Positions 7,966 through 15,969 of a stretch of 48,257 bases of DNA are shown here, piece by piece. The stretch is from an uncultured Eggerthella sp. Its GTDB lineage: Bacteria > Actinomycetota > Coriobacteriia > Coriobacteriales > Eggerthellaceae. Position numbers and translations under genes: made by a program. The first letter of the stretch is position 1, and each line of letters starts with the position of its first letter. The notes under the pieces were generated by a model. It was given only the letters and a program-made list of their open reading frames with translations, was not told the DNA's origin and did no database searches. The DNA is taken from the NCBI GenBank assembly GCA_937998355.1, contig CALLDI010000002.1:1-48257 (forward strand), read 5' to 3'.

Positions 7966-9654
7966 CTAGATCGCCCTGTAGGTGAGCGCATATGAGAAGT
8001 AGCTGATGCCGCTTGCCCTTCTGCACACGTCGCCCGAATGGGGCTCGTGGATGTATTGGTCGCCGCCCGCATAAATGGCAACGTGTCCGGGCCTGTAGAG
8101 GATGTCGCCGGGCTTCGCTTGTGATAGGGGAACGTGTCGAAGCTGGCTCGCCTGGGCTTCGGTGTTGTGCCCGATCGATATGCCTGCCTGCGCATAGCAG
8201 TACTGCGTGAGCCCCGAGCAGTCGAGCGCAACGCCCGGGGTCGAGCCTCCCCACACATAGGGCACGCCCAGCTGGCTCTCTGCGGCGGCGATGATCTTTT
8301 GCACCTTGCCGTCCATGTCCTTCCAGTCGGCAACGCTCATCGAATCGAAGCGGCGGAGATCGTAGGTGTCCATGATCGACTTTAGGGTCTCGACGTAGGT
8401 GGGCGACGTCGCCCAGCCCCCTTCTTTCAAGCCTTCGGCCATCTTATCCGAATCGCAGGCGGCGATAGCTTGCTGGATAGAGGGGTTGTTCGCGAAGTGC
8501 GGCTGCTTCAGAAAGACGCGGCTCCTGAACTTGATGCAGCCCACGTCGGATTTGAACACCGTGAAGTACGCGGTGATGACGACATGAGCGCCATCGTAGA
8601 CCTCGCCAGTCCGCCAAGAGGATTTCCCCGCCACCTCAGGGCATGCTGCGAAAGACGACGCCCACTTGATGCCGAACAGGTTCTTGTCGCGGGTGGCGAG
8701 CTGGCTCATATGGTCGCCTTGGCCCGACTCGCAGATGATCTGCGCCAAGGTGCAGCCAGCAGGATGCCCATAGGTCTCCTGACATTCGAGCGCCGCCTCC
8801 ACCATCTCGTAGGTGATATACGGCGGCAGCCCCTCCATCGCCTGCTTGTTCGCCTCGTTTTCCCAGAACCCGAAAAGGGCGCTCACGATGTTCGAGACCA
8901 CGAGCACGCCCAGGACGAACGCGATGATGCCTGCGACGATGCCCGCGATCGGGGCCAGCGCAGATGACGCAGCTGCGCCGAGCGTCTTCGTGGTTGCCGC
9001 CCTTTCCGCCACTGCCGCACTTGCCGATGCGGCCTGTGCCGTCCTGCCAGCGCTCGCGGTGACACCCAGCACGCCTTTTGCTGACGCCGTCCTGGACGTT
9101 GCCGCCTTCGTTGTGCCCGCAGCGCCGCGAGACTTCTTGGCGCTGCGGGCGGTAGCTCGCGCGGTTTTGCCTTTCGCCTCCTTGGCGCGCCCTGTGCTCA
9201 AGAACACGCGCTTCGCGACAGCCGCCTTGTCGTATGCGCCCCCGACGCCCTCGAACTCGGGCGTGTCGTCTGTCTCGCGGATAGCGCCGGAAGCGATAGC
9301 GCTCTTGGGCGATGGCGTTCGCTTGGAAGGCTGCTCGGCTTGCTTCGCGGGCAGGCCCTTCGCTTCAGCGGCCTGGCGGGCTGCGCGCGCTTTTCCCTTC
9401 GACTCCGCTTTTGCCGAGGCCCTCGCATCGCTGGGACAATTTGTCCCAGCGGACTTGGCCTTCGCATTGCGCGGGGCCTTGGTTGACGTCGCGCTCTTGC
9501 GCTCGCCAGCCGCACTTTCGTGCTCGGAAAGCGTCGAGAGCGACTGGCTCGCAGAGTCCTTCACGGACCCTGTGGTGAGCGCGGTCGCCTTCTCCTTGCC
9601 GACGACCGAGCGCATGGTCCCGCCACCGCTTTGGCTGTAGGCAGGCTCGCTCAC
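7966..9654 (-). CDS. Conjugation wall hydrolase: glucosaminidase-type plus NlpC/P60 domains
   Basis: A 562-residue bifunctional peptidoglycan hydrolase that probably opens the wall for the transfer channel. Residues 1-240 are Ala/Lys/Thr/Ser-rich, basic and low-complexity, resembling histone H1 tails. One membrane segment follows (about 245-268). Then comes a glucosaminidase-like domain (about 290-420; CTLAQIICESGQGDHMSQLATRDKNLFGIK, where ICESG supplies the usual acid) and a C-terminal NlpC/P60 endopeptidase with its cysteine in DCSGL (about 478) and histidine in GHVAIY (about 523). The start is GTG at 9654, overlapping the VirB4 stop by 4 bp. Two-domain hydrolases of this kind are standard in Gram-positive ICEs (CwlT, TcpG); the long basic cytoplasmic tail is less usual. 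Confidence 0.92.
   Translation of the reverse strand: MSEPAYSQSGGGTMRSVVGKEKATALTTGSVKDSASQSLSTLSEHESAAGERKSATSTKAPRNAKAKSAGTNCPSDARASAKAESKGKARAARQAAEAKGLPAKQAEQPSKRTPSPKSAIASGAIRETDDTPEFEGVGGAYDKAAVAKRVFLSTGRAKEAKGKTARATARSAKKSRGAAGTTKAATSRTASAKGVLGVTASAGRTAQAASASAAVAERAATTKTLGAAASSALAPIAGIVAGIIAFVLGVLVVSNIVSALFGFWENEANKQAMEGLPPYITYEMVEAALECQETYGHPAGCTLAQIICESGQGDHMSQLATRDKNLFGIKWASSFAACPEVAGKSSWRTGEVYDGAHVVITAYFTVFKSDVGCIKFRSRVFLKQPHFANNPSIQQAIAACDSDKMAEGLKEGGWATSPTYVETLKSIMDTYDLRRFDSMSVADWKDMDGKVQKIIAAAESQLGVPYVWGGSTPGVALDCSGLTQYCYAQAGISIGHNTEAQASQLRHVPLSQAKPGDILYRPGHVAIYAGGDQYIHEPHSGDVCRRASGISYFSYALTYRAI
9430..9450. repeat. Long perfect palindrome, copy 1
   Basis: GCTGGGACAA (9430-9439) and TTGTCCCAGC (9441-9450) are exact reverse complements around one T. 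It lies in the coding sequence of the wall hydrolase, within the low-complexity N-terminal region. Its 19-bp core differs by one base from a second palindrome at 11477-11497 in the VirB4 gene, read there in another frame. Confidence 0.85.
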
Positions 9655-12194
9655 TCGCTCCTCCGGCGACGCCTGTTGGATGCGTTGCTGGGTGCCGAGC
9701 TGCTCGCTTTCGAGTTGCGCTCGAACGCCTCTTTGCGCTTGAGCTCTGCGATCTCCGCTGCCTTGGTGTTTAGGATGTCGTAGATGATGCCCTTCGGGAA
9801 GTCGTCTCGTATCGGCACGCGCACGCCGCCTGCGACGAGCATGCCCTCTCCCGCCTTAATGGAGTCGTCGATGAAGCCCTCTTCTGTGTCTGACAGCGCG
9901 AGCAGGTCTGCCCAGCTCTTCCGGTCGAGCGCGGATTGCTTGTGCAGCAGGCAGAAGTCGGAGTTCAGGACCATGTTGCGAGCCGACTCATGCGCGAGCA
10001 TGTAGGTCGAGTTCTGGGTGATTCCCGTGGCTATCAGGTTGAACTTGCGGCCTTCCGCCCAGAACTTGGCGAAGTAGTCGATGATGGCGGGGTGCCCGAA
10101 AAGGGACTGCACCTCGTCGATGTAGAGCCAGGTGGTGACTCCCAGCTCGAAGTTGTGGTACATGCGGTTTCGCACGGCTTCCAGGGCTGTGAGCATCCCG
10201 AAGACGCGCATGTTGGACGAGAGGTCGTGCAGGTCGATGTTCGTGATGCGGTTCTCGAAGGTGACGTTCGACTGCCTGTTGAAGAAAGACAGCGCCCCCT
10301 TCACGAAGCGCTCGTAGCGAAGCGCGATGTCGCGGGCCTCGCGCTCCGGCTGCTCGGTCAGCTTCTCGTAGAAGTCCGAGAGCGTCGGCACCTGGGTGCC
10401 GGTCGCGGCATACGCCCCTTCAACGCAGCGCGTGATGATGGACTTGTCCGCCTCGGGCAGCCCCTCTTGGCCCTCCGCCATCATCGCCGACGAGAGAGCG
10501 AGGAAGGCGTCTATCTTGAACGCCATCTGCGATGCCGACGCACGTCCTTCCACGTCTGCCAAGTCGAACGGGTTCATGTGCGTGTCCGAATCGGGCGCGA
10601 AGCGGATGTTCACGCCGTCGGTGCTGTCGATGACGTTTCCGTATTCGCCGGCAGGGTCGAAGATGATGACCTCGTCGTCCGGGTAGGCCAGGATGGTGTT
10701 CAGTATCTCGCGCTTCACCGAGAACGACTTGCCGCTGCCCGGCTTGCCGCAGACGAAGCCCATGGGGCTTGCCAGGAGCTTGCGGTTGCACATGACGAGG
10801 TTTCCCGACTGCTTGGACTGACCGTAGTAGCCGCCTCCCTTCTGGTTGAGATCCTGGCTCGCGAAGGGCATCTGCATGGCTATCTGCCCTGTCGTCAGAT
10901 GGCGCGACACGCAGACGTGGTTCCGCGCCAGCGGCAGCATCGAGTTCAGCGCCTCCTTCTGACGGTACTCGAGTGGCACGATGCCGAGCGAGTTGCCTTG
11001 CGCGATGGACGTGATCTGCTCGACCTGTCGGTCTAACTCGTCGAGCGTGTCGGCGTAGGTGTAGATGAGCCCCGTGTACACGAACAGCCTCTCGTTCTTG
11101 TTGCGGAGGAAGTCGAGCAGCTCTTCTGCCTCCTCTTTGGAATAGCGCAGCTCCGGTGGCAGGATGGAGTAGTCGTATCCCTTCTTCACGGCAGCCATCT
11201 GCTCGTCGATGATCTCCTTGTCCATCCAGTCGAGCTGGCGCTTCACCATCGCGAGCGCATCGGATTGAGCGATGGGCTGAAGATGCAGCGAGACGACGAG
11301 CGGTATGGGCAGGTCGATGATGGACGCGAGGTAGGAGTCCTCAAGCATCGACCCGAAGTCGCGTATGGCGAGGACTTGGCCGTAGACGCCGTCGGAGCAG
11401 AACGCATCGCAGCGCCCCTCGGGCGCGAAGTCGAGCACGTTCGGCGCGATGAGGTCCTTCGTTCGAAGACCTCGGTACTGGGACATTTTGTCCCAGTTGA
11501 ATTCGAACCGCTTGCTCGGCCTTATGATCGAGTCGATGACACACAGGCGCTCCATGCCGTCAAGCACGGAAGAGTTGCACCTGATGCGCGACAGCGTGGT
11601 GGATACGTCCGCGCGAATGCGGGCAAGCTTCGGCACCGCCTCGTCAACGTCGTCGGCTCCCACCATGTAGGTGATGTAGCGATGCCGCTCGAGGTTCGAG
11701 ACGCCCTCGCGCATCTTGTCGTTCAGGATGCGGTTGTATTCGTCCACGATCGGGCGCGTCTTCTCCAACGAGTGCTCGAAGAATCGCTTGTTGCCGATCT
11801 CGTCATGCGGAATGGGGGTATTGGCGATGGTGAGCTCGACGGAGGTGTCCGCCCCGAAGTAGTTGTAGAGGCCCGAGAGCACTGTAAAGATGCTCTCTTG
11901 AGTCTCCTTTCGGGCAGACTGGTAGCTCACGTCCGAGAACTCGATGGTCTGGCTGAAAAGGCCCTCTTCCACCTGCGCGATGCCGTCCGTGTAGATCGCA
12001 TCGTATCCAATGTACGAGGCGACGTCCTTCGACGCGCGCCGCTCCTTGGTGGCCTTCCGCCTCTTCTCCTCAGCTTGCTTCGCCTCGTTGCTCTTGACCT
12101 TGCGGCTACCAAGGACAAGAGCGGCGAGGCTGCTCTTCTTGGGCGATCCCTTCTGGCCGGGCTTGGCGCTACGCGGCTTGCTTGCTTGGCTCAT
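9651..12194 (-). CDS. virB4: VirB4-like conjugation ATPase
   Basis: An 847-residue cytoplasmic motor ATPase that energises assembly and transport of the type IV secretion channel. The first 60 residues are basic. A VirB4 N-terminal domain follows (about 100-420) and the P-loop domain has Walker A GKPGSGKSFS (about 485) and Walker B WLYIDEVQSLF (about 693), with a downstream TGITQNSTYML segment typical of VirB4/TraC. The length is normal for the family. The start at 12194 overlaps the PrgI-like gene by 26 bp and the stop overlaps the wall hydrolase start by 4 bp. Confidence 0.96.
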   Translation of the reverse strand: MSQASKPRSAKPGQKGSPKKSSLAALVLGSRKVKSNEAKQAEEKRRKATKERRASKDVASYIGYDAIYTDGIAQVEEGLFSQTIEFSDVSYQSARKETQESIFTVLSGLYNYFGADTSVELTIANTPIPHDEIGNKRFFEHSLEKTRPIVDEYNRILNDKMREGVSNLERHRYITYMVGADDVDEAVPKLARIRADVSTTLSRIRCNSSVLDGMERLCVIDSIIRPSKRFEFNWDKMSQYRGLRTKDLIAPNVLDFAPEGRCDAFCSDGVYGQVLAIRDFGSMLEDSYLASIIDLPIPLVVSLHLQPIAQSDALAMVKRQLDWMDKEIIDEQMAAVKKGYDYSILPPELRYSKEEAEELLDFLRNKNERLFVYTGLIYTYADTLDELDRQVEQITSIAQGNSLGIVPLEYRQKEALNSMLPLARNHVCVSRHLTTGQIAMQMPFASQDLNQKGGGYYGQSKQSGNLVMCNRKLLASPMGFVCGKPGSGKSFSVKREILNTILAYPDDEVIIFDPAGEYGNVIDSTDGVNIRFAPDSDTHMNPFDLADVEGRASASQMAFKIDAFLALSSAMMAEGQEGLPEADKSIITRCVEGAYAATGTQVPTLSDFYEKLTEQPEREARDIALRYERFVKGALSFFNRQSNVTFENRITNIDLHDLSSNMRVFGMLTALEAVRNRMYHNFELGVTTWLYIDEVQSLFGHPAIIDYFAKFWAEGRKFNLIATGITQNSTYMLAHESARNMVLNSDFCLLHKQSALDRKSWADLLALSDTEEGFIDDSIKAGEGMLVAGGVRVPIRDDFPKGIIYDILNTKAAEIAELKRKEAFERNSKASSSAPSNASNRRRRRSE
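11477..11497. repeat. Long perfect palindrome, copy 2
   Basis: ACTGGGACA (11477-11485) and TGTCCCAGT (11489-11497) are exact reverse complements around TTT. The core differs by one base from the palindrome at 9430-9450. It lies in the VirB4 gene and encodes part of NWDKMSQY on the minus strand, a different frame and peptide from copy 1, so protein constraint does not explain the match. Confidence 0.85.
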
Positions 12195-12591
12195 GCCTCT
12201 CCGCCCCCTTTCGTTTTGCCTTCCTCTTCGATTTGCGGCTCGGCTTGCCCGGGATCGGGCCCGCTTGGATCGGCTCGCCAGCCTGCTGCGGAGATGCGTA
12301 CAGCAATCGCGTCGAACCGAGGTGGTGGTCTAGGAGATACGGCAGGAACTCTTCGAGCTTCATGCCGAACGGACGCCAAAACCCTGCGAGCCAAAACGGA
12401 AGCGCCGCCGCCATCACAGGAAGCGTGGCGCTTCCCACCTCTATGTGGAACACGAAGTAGACGATGCACGCGGAAGCTATCGCGCAGGCGAAACCACCTG
12501 CCACGCAAACGAGCGTGCGCAGGCTCATCTTGCCCACGATCTTCTCCTGGTACTCGCCGATGTCTTTTTGTATGGGTATCTGCAACGACAC
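12169..12591 (-). CDS. PrgI-family inner-membrane transfer protein
   Basis: A 140-residue protein with the PrgI pattern: an N-terminal amphipathic stretch (SLQIPIQKDIGEYQEKIVGKMSLR), two adjacent membrane segments (about residues 25-45 and 48-68) and a cytoplasmic domain (FGMKLEEFLPYLLDHH) before a basic tail. I chose the GTG at 12591 because AAGGGGG lies 6 bp before it and after the upstream stop. An ATG at 12618 would overlap the previous gene and has no good ribosome-binding site. PrgI-type proteins work beside VirB4 in Gram-positive channels (VirB3-like role), and this gene directly precedes virB4. Confidence 0.87.
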   Translation of the reverse strand: MSLQIPIQKDIGEYQEKIVGKMSLRTLVCVAGGFACAIASACIVYFVFHIEVGSATLPVMAAALPFWLAGFWRPFGMKLEEFLPYLLDHHLGSTRLLYASPQQAGEPIQAGPIPGKPSRKSKRKAKRKGAERHEPSKQAA

Positions 12592-12602
12592 GGCATGCCC
12601 CC

Positions 12603-12818
12603 TTATGACGGAAGCCATGATGTGTCGAGCATCCCGAAGTAGACCGCGGCTGCGATGATGATGGCACCGCCCGCGATGGTCGATATTGCGGATGCTATCT
12701 GCGATCCGCCCTGCTGCTCTCGGATGGCAAGTCCCAGGCTCACAGCTCCCCATACGACGAGGAAGCCTCCCAGGAACGTCACGCAACCCGAGACCAACGA
12801 GATGATCTGGTTGAGCAT
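12603..12818 (-). CDS. Maff2/VirB2-like small membrane protein
   Basis: A 71-residue protein with two hydrophobic helices (about residues 5-32 and 44-63) joined by a short polar loop with REQQGG. The pattern of an N-terminal amphipathic start, a GxxxVWG helix, a Gln/Gly loop and AGGAIII before a second helix resembles Maff2-type proteins, which lie just before PrgI and VirB4 in many Gram-positive ICEs and may act as a pilin-like channel subunit. Its place between the coupling protein and PrgI genes fits this. The assignment rests on pattern and order only. Confidence 0.72.
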   Translation of the reverse strand: MLNQIISLVSGCVTFLGGFLVVWGAVSLGLAIREQQGGSQIASAISTIAGGAIIIAAAVYFGMLDTSWLPS

Positions 12819-12905
12819 TGTAGTATGTCCTTTGCTTTGTCGGCGATGCTCAGAGCCCTAAAAGTGGAAGCGGGCGGGCGGGCACCACGATGTTAGAATT
12901 AGCGG

Positions 12906-12994
12906 AGGGCATTGCGCCCTTTGCTTGGAGGCGGCGGTCGGAGGGCAGAACGTGGAAGCTCTGCCCTCCTGGAGCGCTTAGCGCGACCGCCGCC
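12906..12994. repeat. Nested inverted repeats between traG-like and Maff2-like genes
   Basis: The 193-bp space 12819-13011 has no gene I can support. It holds an outer perfect 11-bp pair (GGCGGCGGTCG 12930-12940, CGACCGCCGCC 12984-12994) enclosing a perfect 9-bp pair (GGAGGGCAG 12940-12948, CTGCCCTCC 12961-12969). A further small hairpin (AGGGC 12906-12910, GCCCT 12916-12920) lies beside it, next to a GGGCGGGCGGGC run. No T run follows. A strong RNA fold within the operon is likely; its role is unknown. Confidence 0.75.
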
Positions 12995-13011
12995 CCGTCA
13001 TCTTCTTCCTC

Positions 13012-14856
13012 TCATGACCCACCTCCTTCGGACTCGCGGATCCTGTATTTGTGGAAGTCGAAGGGCTTGTCGTATTTGGCACCTGCATGTGCTGGGTCGA
13101 TGCTTTGGTATCGGGGATGCGCATCGAGCGCGTACTTGCGGTCGCGCATCGGGTACGTTCCCGCTATCATCACAATGGCCTCGTCTCGCGGGAGCCGCCC
13201 GACCTCGGACGGTTGTATGAGATCGCGCTCTCCCTTGGCATAGTTCTTCGTGGTGGATGAGTTCGAGCCACGCGAGTCGTTCACCGACAGCGTCGAGAGC
13301 GTCTGCTTGCCGATGGCTTCGGATATCTCTCGGTTGGTCTCGGTCGATTTGCCGCCCAAGAAGAGGAGGGTGTCGCAGCAATCGGTGATCGTCTGCGCCG
13401 AGTCATCGTATGTGGCCTTCAGCTGGGAGAGTGATTGCAGGATGATCGAGCAGGAGATGTTGCGGCTGCGAACGACCGCGATGGTGCGCTCGAAGTCGGG
13501 GACCATTCCGATGTTGGCGAACTCGTCCAGGATGAAATGCACGGGGGTGGGGAGGCTTCCGCCAAATCGCAGAAGGGCTGTGTTGCAAAGTACGTCCATC
13601 GTCTGCCACATGAGCATCGCGAAGATGAAGTCGAACGTGGAGTTGGTGTCCGACATGCTCGCGAAGATGACCGTGCGCATGCCCTCGTCGCCCAAGCGAT
13701 CAAGCTCCATCTCGTCGCAGGAGAGCAGCTCCTTCACCTCGGCGATCGACATGGGCTTTAGGCGCACGTTGCAGCTGATGATGATGGATTTGAGCGTCTT
13801 TCCGGCTGCGGTCTTGAATGCCTTGTAGTTCGAGAGCGCGAAGTCGCTCTCGGGCGAGGTGGCTTCTCCTATCTCCATCCAGGTGTATGCACCCCTGCCA
13901 TTCGCGAAATCGCGGCTCTCGCTATCGAATACCGCCCCTTCACCCGAAGGTATGATGCGCCTACCCGTCTCAAGCTCGTCGAAGAGCAGGTCGAGCGGGC
14001 TCTTGTATCGCTCGTCGTCCTCATGCGCTTCGGCAAGTCCCAAGAGCATCAGAAAGCCGGGGATGTTGCGGTCGCGCTCAGGGCAGTGGTAGATCAGATA
14101 GGCTACGAGCGCGGTGTAGAGGAGTCGCTCCGCGTTCTCCCAGAAAGGGTCTTGGGCCTGACCCTTGTCTCCTGTGGTGTTCTTGATGAGGCACTCCACG
14201 AAGGTGAGGATGTCCGCTTCGCTCTTGATGTATGCAAGCGGGTTGTAATGGTTGGAGCGCGAGAAATCTATGGTGTCGAAGGTGCGTATCCTGTATCCCG
14301 CCTCTACGAAGAGGTGCCCCATGTCTCCTAGAAGCGTGCCCTTCGGGTCGGTCACGAAGTAGCTCGCATTAAGCTGCATGAGGTTCGGCTTCACGAAATA
14401 GCGCGTCTTGCCAGAGCCCGAGCCACCCACCACGAGCACGTTCCTGTTGCGATCGGTCTTCAGATCGAAACGCTTCTTCGACATAGCTAGCGCACAGTTG
14501 CGGGTGAGGATGATGTTGTTGTCTGGATTAGTTGTGTCGGCGAAGCTCCTCGCTTCGCGCTTCGTAGCCCAGCGGGAGCTTCCGTGCTCCTCTCCCGCGC
14601 GATGCTCACCTGCGCCGACGAGGTAGCGAGCATAGGCGATCCAGATCGCGCACACAAGGCAAAAGCCTACGCAGAGCGCCATGGGCTCTAAGGTGATGCC
14701 GCCACCTCCTGCGATGTAGGAAGGGATCGTGAACACGGCATCGCTGAGATGCGACACGGCTTCGCCCTCCATCGAAAGCAGGTTCGAGACGTAGACATCT
14801 CCCAGGATAAAAGCTATCGGAGTGGCGACAGCTGCGGCGATGAGGGCTGCGCTCAT
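13012..14856 (-). CDS. traG: VirD4/TraG-type coupling protein
   Basis: A 614-residue membrane ATPase that brings the relaxase-DNA complex to the secretion channel. Two N-terminal membrane segments (about residues 4-25 and 58-82) precede the nucleotide-binding domain with Walker A VVGGSGSGKTRYFVKPNL (about 144), a VTDPKG motif and Walker B HFILDEFANIG (about 445). The later motifs (RNISCSIILQSLSQL, DTLLFLGGKS) are typical of TraG/TraD proteins. The start overlaps the DUF3801-like gene by 4 bp. Its relaxase partner is not in the window. Confidence 0.96.
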   Translation of the reverse strand: MSAALIAAAVATPIAFILGDVYVSNLLSMEGEAVSHLSDAVFTIPSYIAGGGGITLEPMALCVGFCLVCAIWIAYARYLVGAGEHRAGEEHGSSRWATKREARSFADTTNPDNNIILTRNCALAMSKKRFDLKTDRNRNVLVVGGSGSGKTRYFVKPNLMQLNASYFVTDPKGTLLGDMGHLFVEAGYRIRTFDTIDFSRSNHYNPLAYIKSEADILTFVECLIKNTTGDKGQAQDPFWENAERLLYTALVAYLIYHCPERDRNIPGFLMLLGLAEAHEDDERYKSPLDLLFDELETGRRIIPSGEGAVFDSESRDFANGRGAYTWMEIGEATSPESDFALSNYKAFKTAAGKTLKSIIISCNVRLKPMSIAEVKELLSCDEMELDRLGDEGMRTVIFASMSDTNSTFDFIFAMLMWQTMDVLCNTALLRFGGSLPTPVHFILDEFANIGMVPDFERTIAVVRSRNISCSIILQSLSQLKATYDDSAQTITDCCDTLLFLGGKSTETNREISEAIGKQTLSTLSVNDSRGSNSSTTKNYAKGERDLIQPSEVGRLPRDEAIVMIAGTYPMRDRKYALDAHPRYQSIDPAHAGAKYDKPFDFHKYRIRESEGGGS

Positions 14857-15407
14857 TTCGAACGAACCTCGGAAAGCTCGATGTCTCGATCGGGCGAGCG
14901 AGCCTCATCGAGCGCCTTGGATGCCGCGCGCGCTGCGGCGGCACGTTCCTCCAAAGGCTCTGCCTTCTGGATGTCCTTGCGGGTGAGCCCCCGCTCCTCG
15001 AGCGCCTTGTCCACCGCGCGGTCGGTCTGCTCCTCGAGGTCCTCGAATGCGTGCGAAACATCGGGTGCATCAGCCACTCGGAACAGCAGGAAGTCGCGAC
15101 CTTCTTGGTCGGTGAAGAAGTCATGCTCGATCTTCTGCTCGGCAAGCTTTGAATCGATTGCCTCCTTGATGGTCTCGTATTCCGGCAGGGCCTCGAACTC
15201 CGCCATGCGAAGCTTCGCCCACTGTGCTTGCTCTTCGCCCTCTTCGATGCCTTCGGCAGCGCGACTCACCTCGCCACGTGCGTTCTTGAACGCGCCCTTG
15301 AGGCGCTCCGCACTTGTCAACAGCGCCGCTTCACTCGCGTCCTGTCCGATCCGAAGCATCCAGTCGAACAGCTTCTCTCCCGACTCATCGCCAAAATCGC
15401 TCGGCAT
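14853..15407 (-). CDS. DUF3801/PcfB-like transfer accessory protein
   Basis: A 184-residue soluble, acidic protein. An N-terminal region (LFDWMLRIGQDASEAALLTSAERLKGAFKNAR) leads to a central stretch (EAIDSKLAEQKIEHDFFTDQEGRDFLLFRVADAPDVSHAFEDLEE) that fits the DUF3801/PcfB pattern of a small alpha/beta domain reading out F-x-V-x-D. The C-terminus is helical and charged. PcfB-type proteins help the relaxase dock with the coupling protein and their genes lie directly before traG, as here with a 4-bp overlap. GGAG precedes the ATG by 9 bp. It is the first gene of the long transfer operon, after the terminator at 15459-15494. Confidence 0.75.
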   Translation of the reverse strand: MPSDFGDESGEKLFDWMLRIGQDASEAALLTSAERLKGAFKNARGEVSRAAEGIEEGEEQAQWAKLRMAEFEALPEYETIKEAIDSKLAEQKIEHDFFTDQEGRDFLLFRVADAPDVSHAFEDLEEQTDRAVDKALEERGLTRKDIQKAEPLEERAAAARAASKALDEARSPDRDIELSEVRSK

Positions 15408-15427
15408 AACCCATCACTCCTAGGAAA

Positions 15428-15443
15428 CGGGTCGAAAGACCCG
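15428..15443. repeat. Small GAAA-loop hairpin
   Basis: CGGGTC (15428-15433) and GACCCG (15438-15443) form a perfect 6-bp stem with a GAAA loop. It lies between the terminator of the upstream regulatory genes and the start of the transfer operon, so it falls in the leader of that operon. No function is assigned. Confidence 0.45.
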
Positions 15444-15458
15444 CATAGACACGACATG

Positions 15459-15494
15459 AAAAAGCCCACTGGCGAGCGTTTCGCTGCCAGTGGG
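15459..15494 (-). terminator. Rho-independent terminator after the regulatory gene pair
   Basis: On the minus strand CCCACTGGC and GCCAGTGGG (15486-15494 with 15465-15473) form a perfect 9-bp stem, extended by AGCG/CGCT inside, followed by TTTTT (complement of A at 15459-15463). It starts 1 bp after the stop at 15496. It separates the XRE-regulator operon from the transfer operon, which must therefore have its own promoter or depend on read-through. Confidence 0.92.
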
Positions 15495-15495
15495 T

Positions 15496-15969
15496 CTATC
15501 TCTCTCGTCTGTATCTGCTCTGGAGCAAGGGGCTGCCAAGCAACACGGCGGTGTCGAACGGATCGGCATCCTCCAGCGATTTGATGGCGCACCCGAATCG
15601 CGCTTGGCTTTCCATGATGCGAGACAGCGAATAGCTCTCGAAGGGTTGCCAGAAGCTCTCTCCCGACTCCTCGTCGAACATGCGCCTGAGAACGAGCCAT
15701 TCGTCTCCGAGGTTCACCTGCTGCACGAAGGCAAGGCGACCGAACACGATGCCCTCTCGGATTCTGTGGGAGCCCGAGCGGAAATACTCGCGAAGGCTCT
15801 CAAGGCTATCCGAGTTGAAGAAGGAAAACTGTTCGCTTAAGGGTGTGTTAGGGTCTGTCGGTTGAATGCCGCGAATGAGCCAGCGGTTCTGAAGACATGC
15901 CAGTGCAAGGCTTGAAGCCTCGTCAGCGGCTAGTTCCTCGATGCCAGCTATGCCCAACGTCTCTTTCAC
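15496..15969 (-). CDS. Unknown protein translationally coupled to the XRE regulator
   Basis: A 157-residue soluble protein with no motif I recognise. It opens VKETLGIAGIEELAADEASSLALACLQNRWLIRG and has a middle region rich in aromatic residues (EQFSFFNSDSLESLREYFRSG, DEWLVLRRMFDEE). I chose the GTG at 15969 because it overlaps the regulator stop as GTGA and GGAAGG lies about 8 bp upstream; an ATG at 16023 would overlap the regulator by 58 bp. Coupling to an XRE protein suggests a partner in regulation, or possibly a toxin-antitoxin-like pair, but nothing in the sequence decides this. Confidence 0.72.
   Translation of the reverse strand: MKETLGIAGIEELAADEASSLALACLQNRWLIRGIQPTDPNTPLSEQFSFFNSDSLESLREYFRSGSHRIREGIVFGRLAFVQQVNLGDEWLVLRRMFDEESGESFWQPFESYSLSRIMESQARFGCAIKSLEDADPFDTAVLLGSPLLQSRYRRER

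Noticed and set aside
9936..11036. Plus-strand open frames opposite virB4 (also 11265-12608)
   Set aside because: Composition is typical of antisense frames in GC-rich genes; the minus strand has unmistakable Walker motifs.
12866..12880. GGGCGGGCGGGC run considered as a G-quadruplex
   Set aside because: Only three adjacent G runs with single-base loops and no close fourth run; mentioned only as part of the structured gap.
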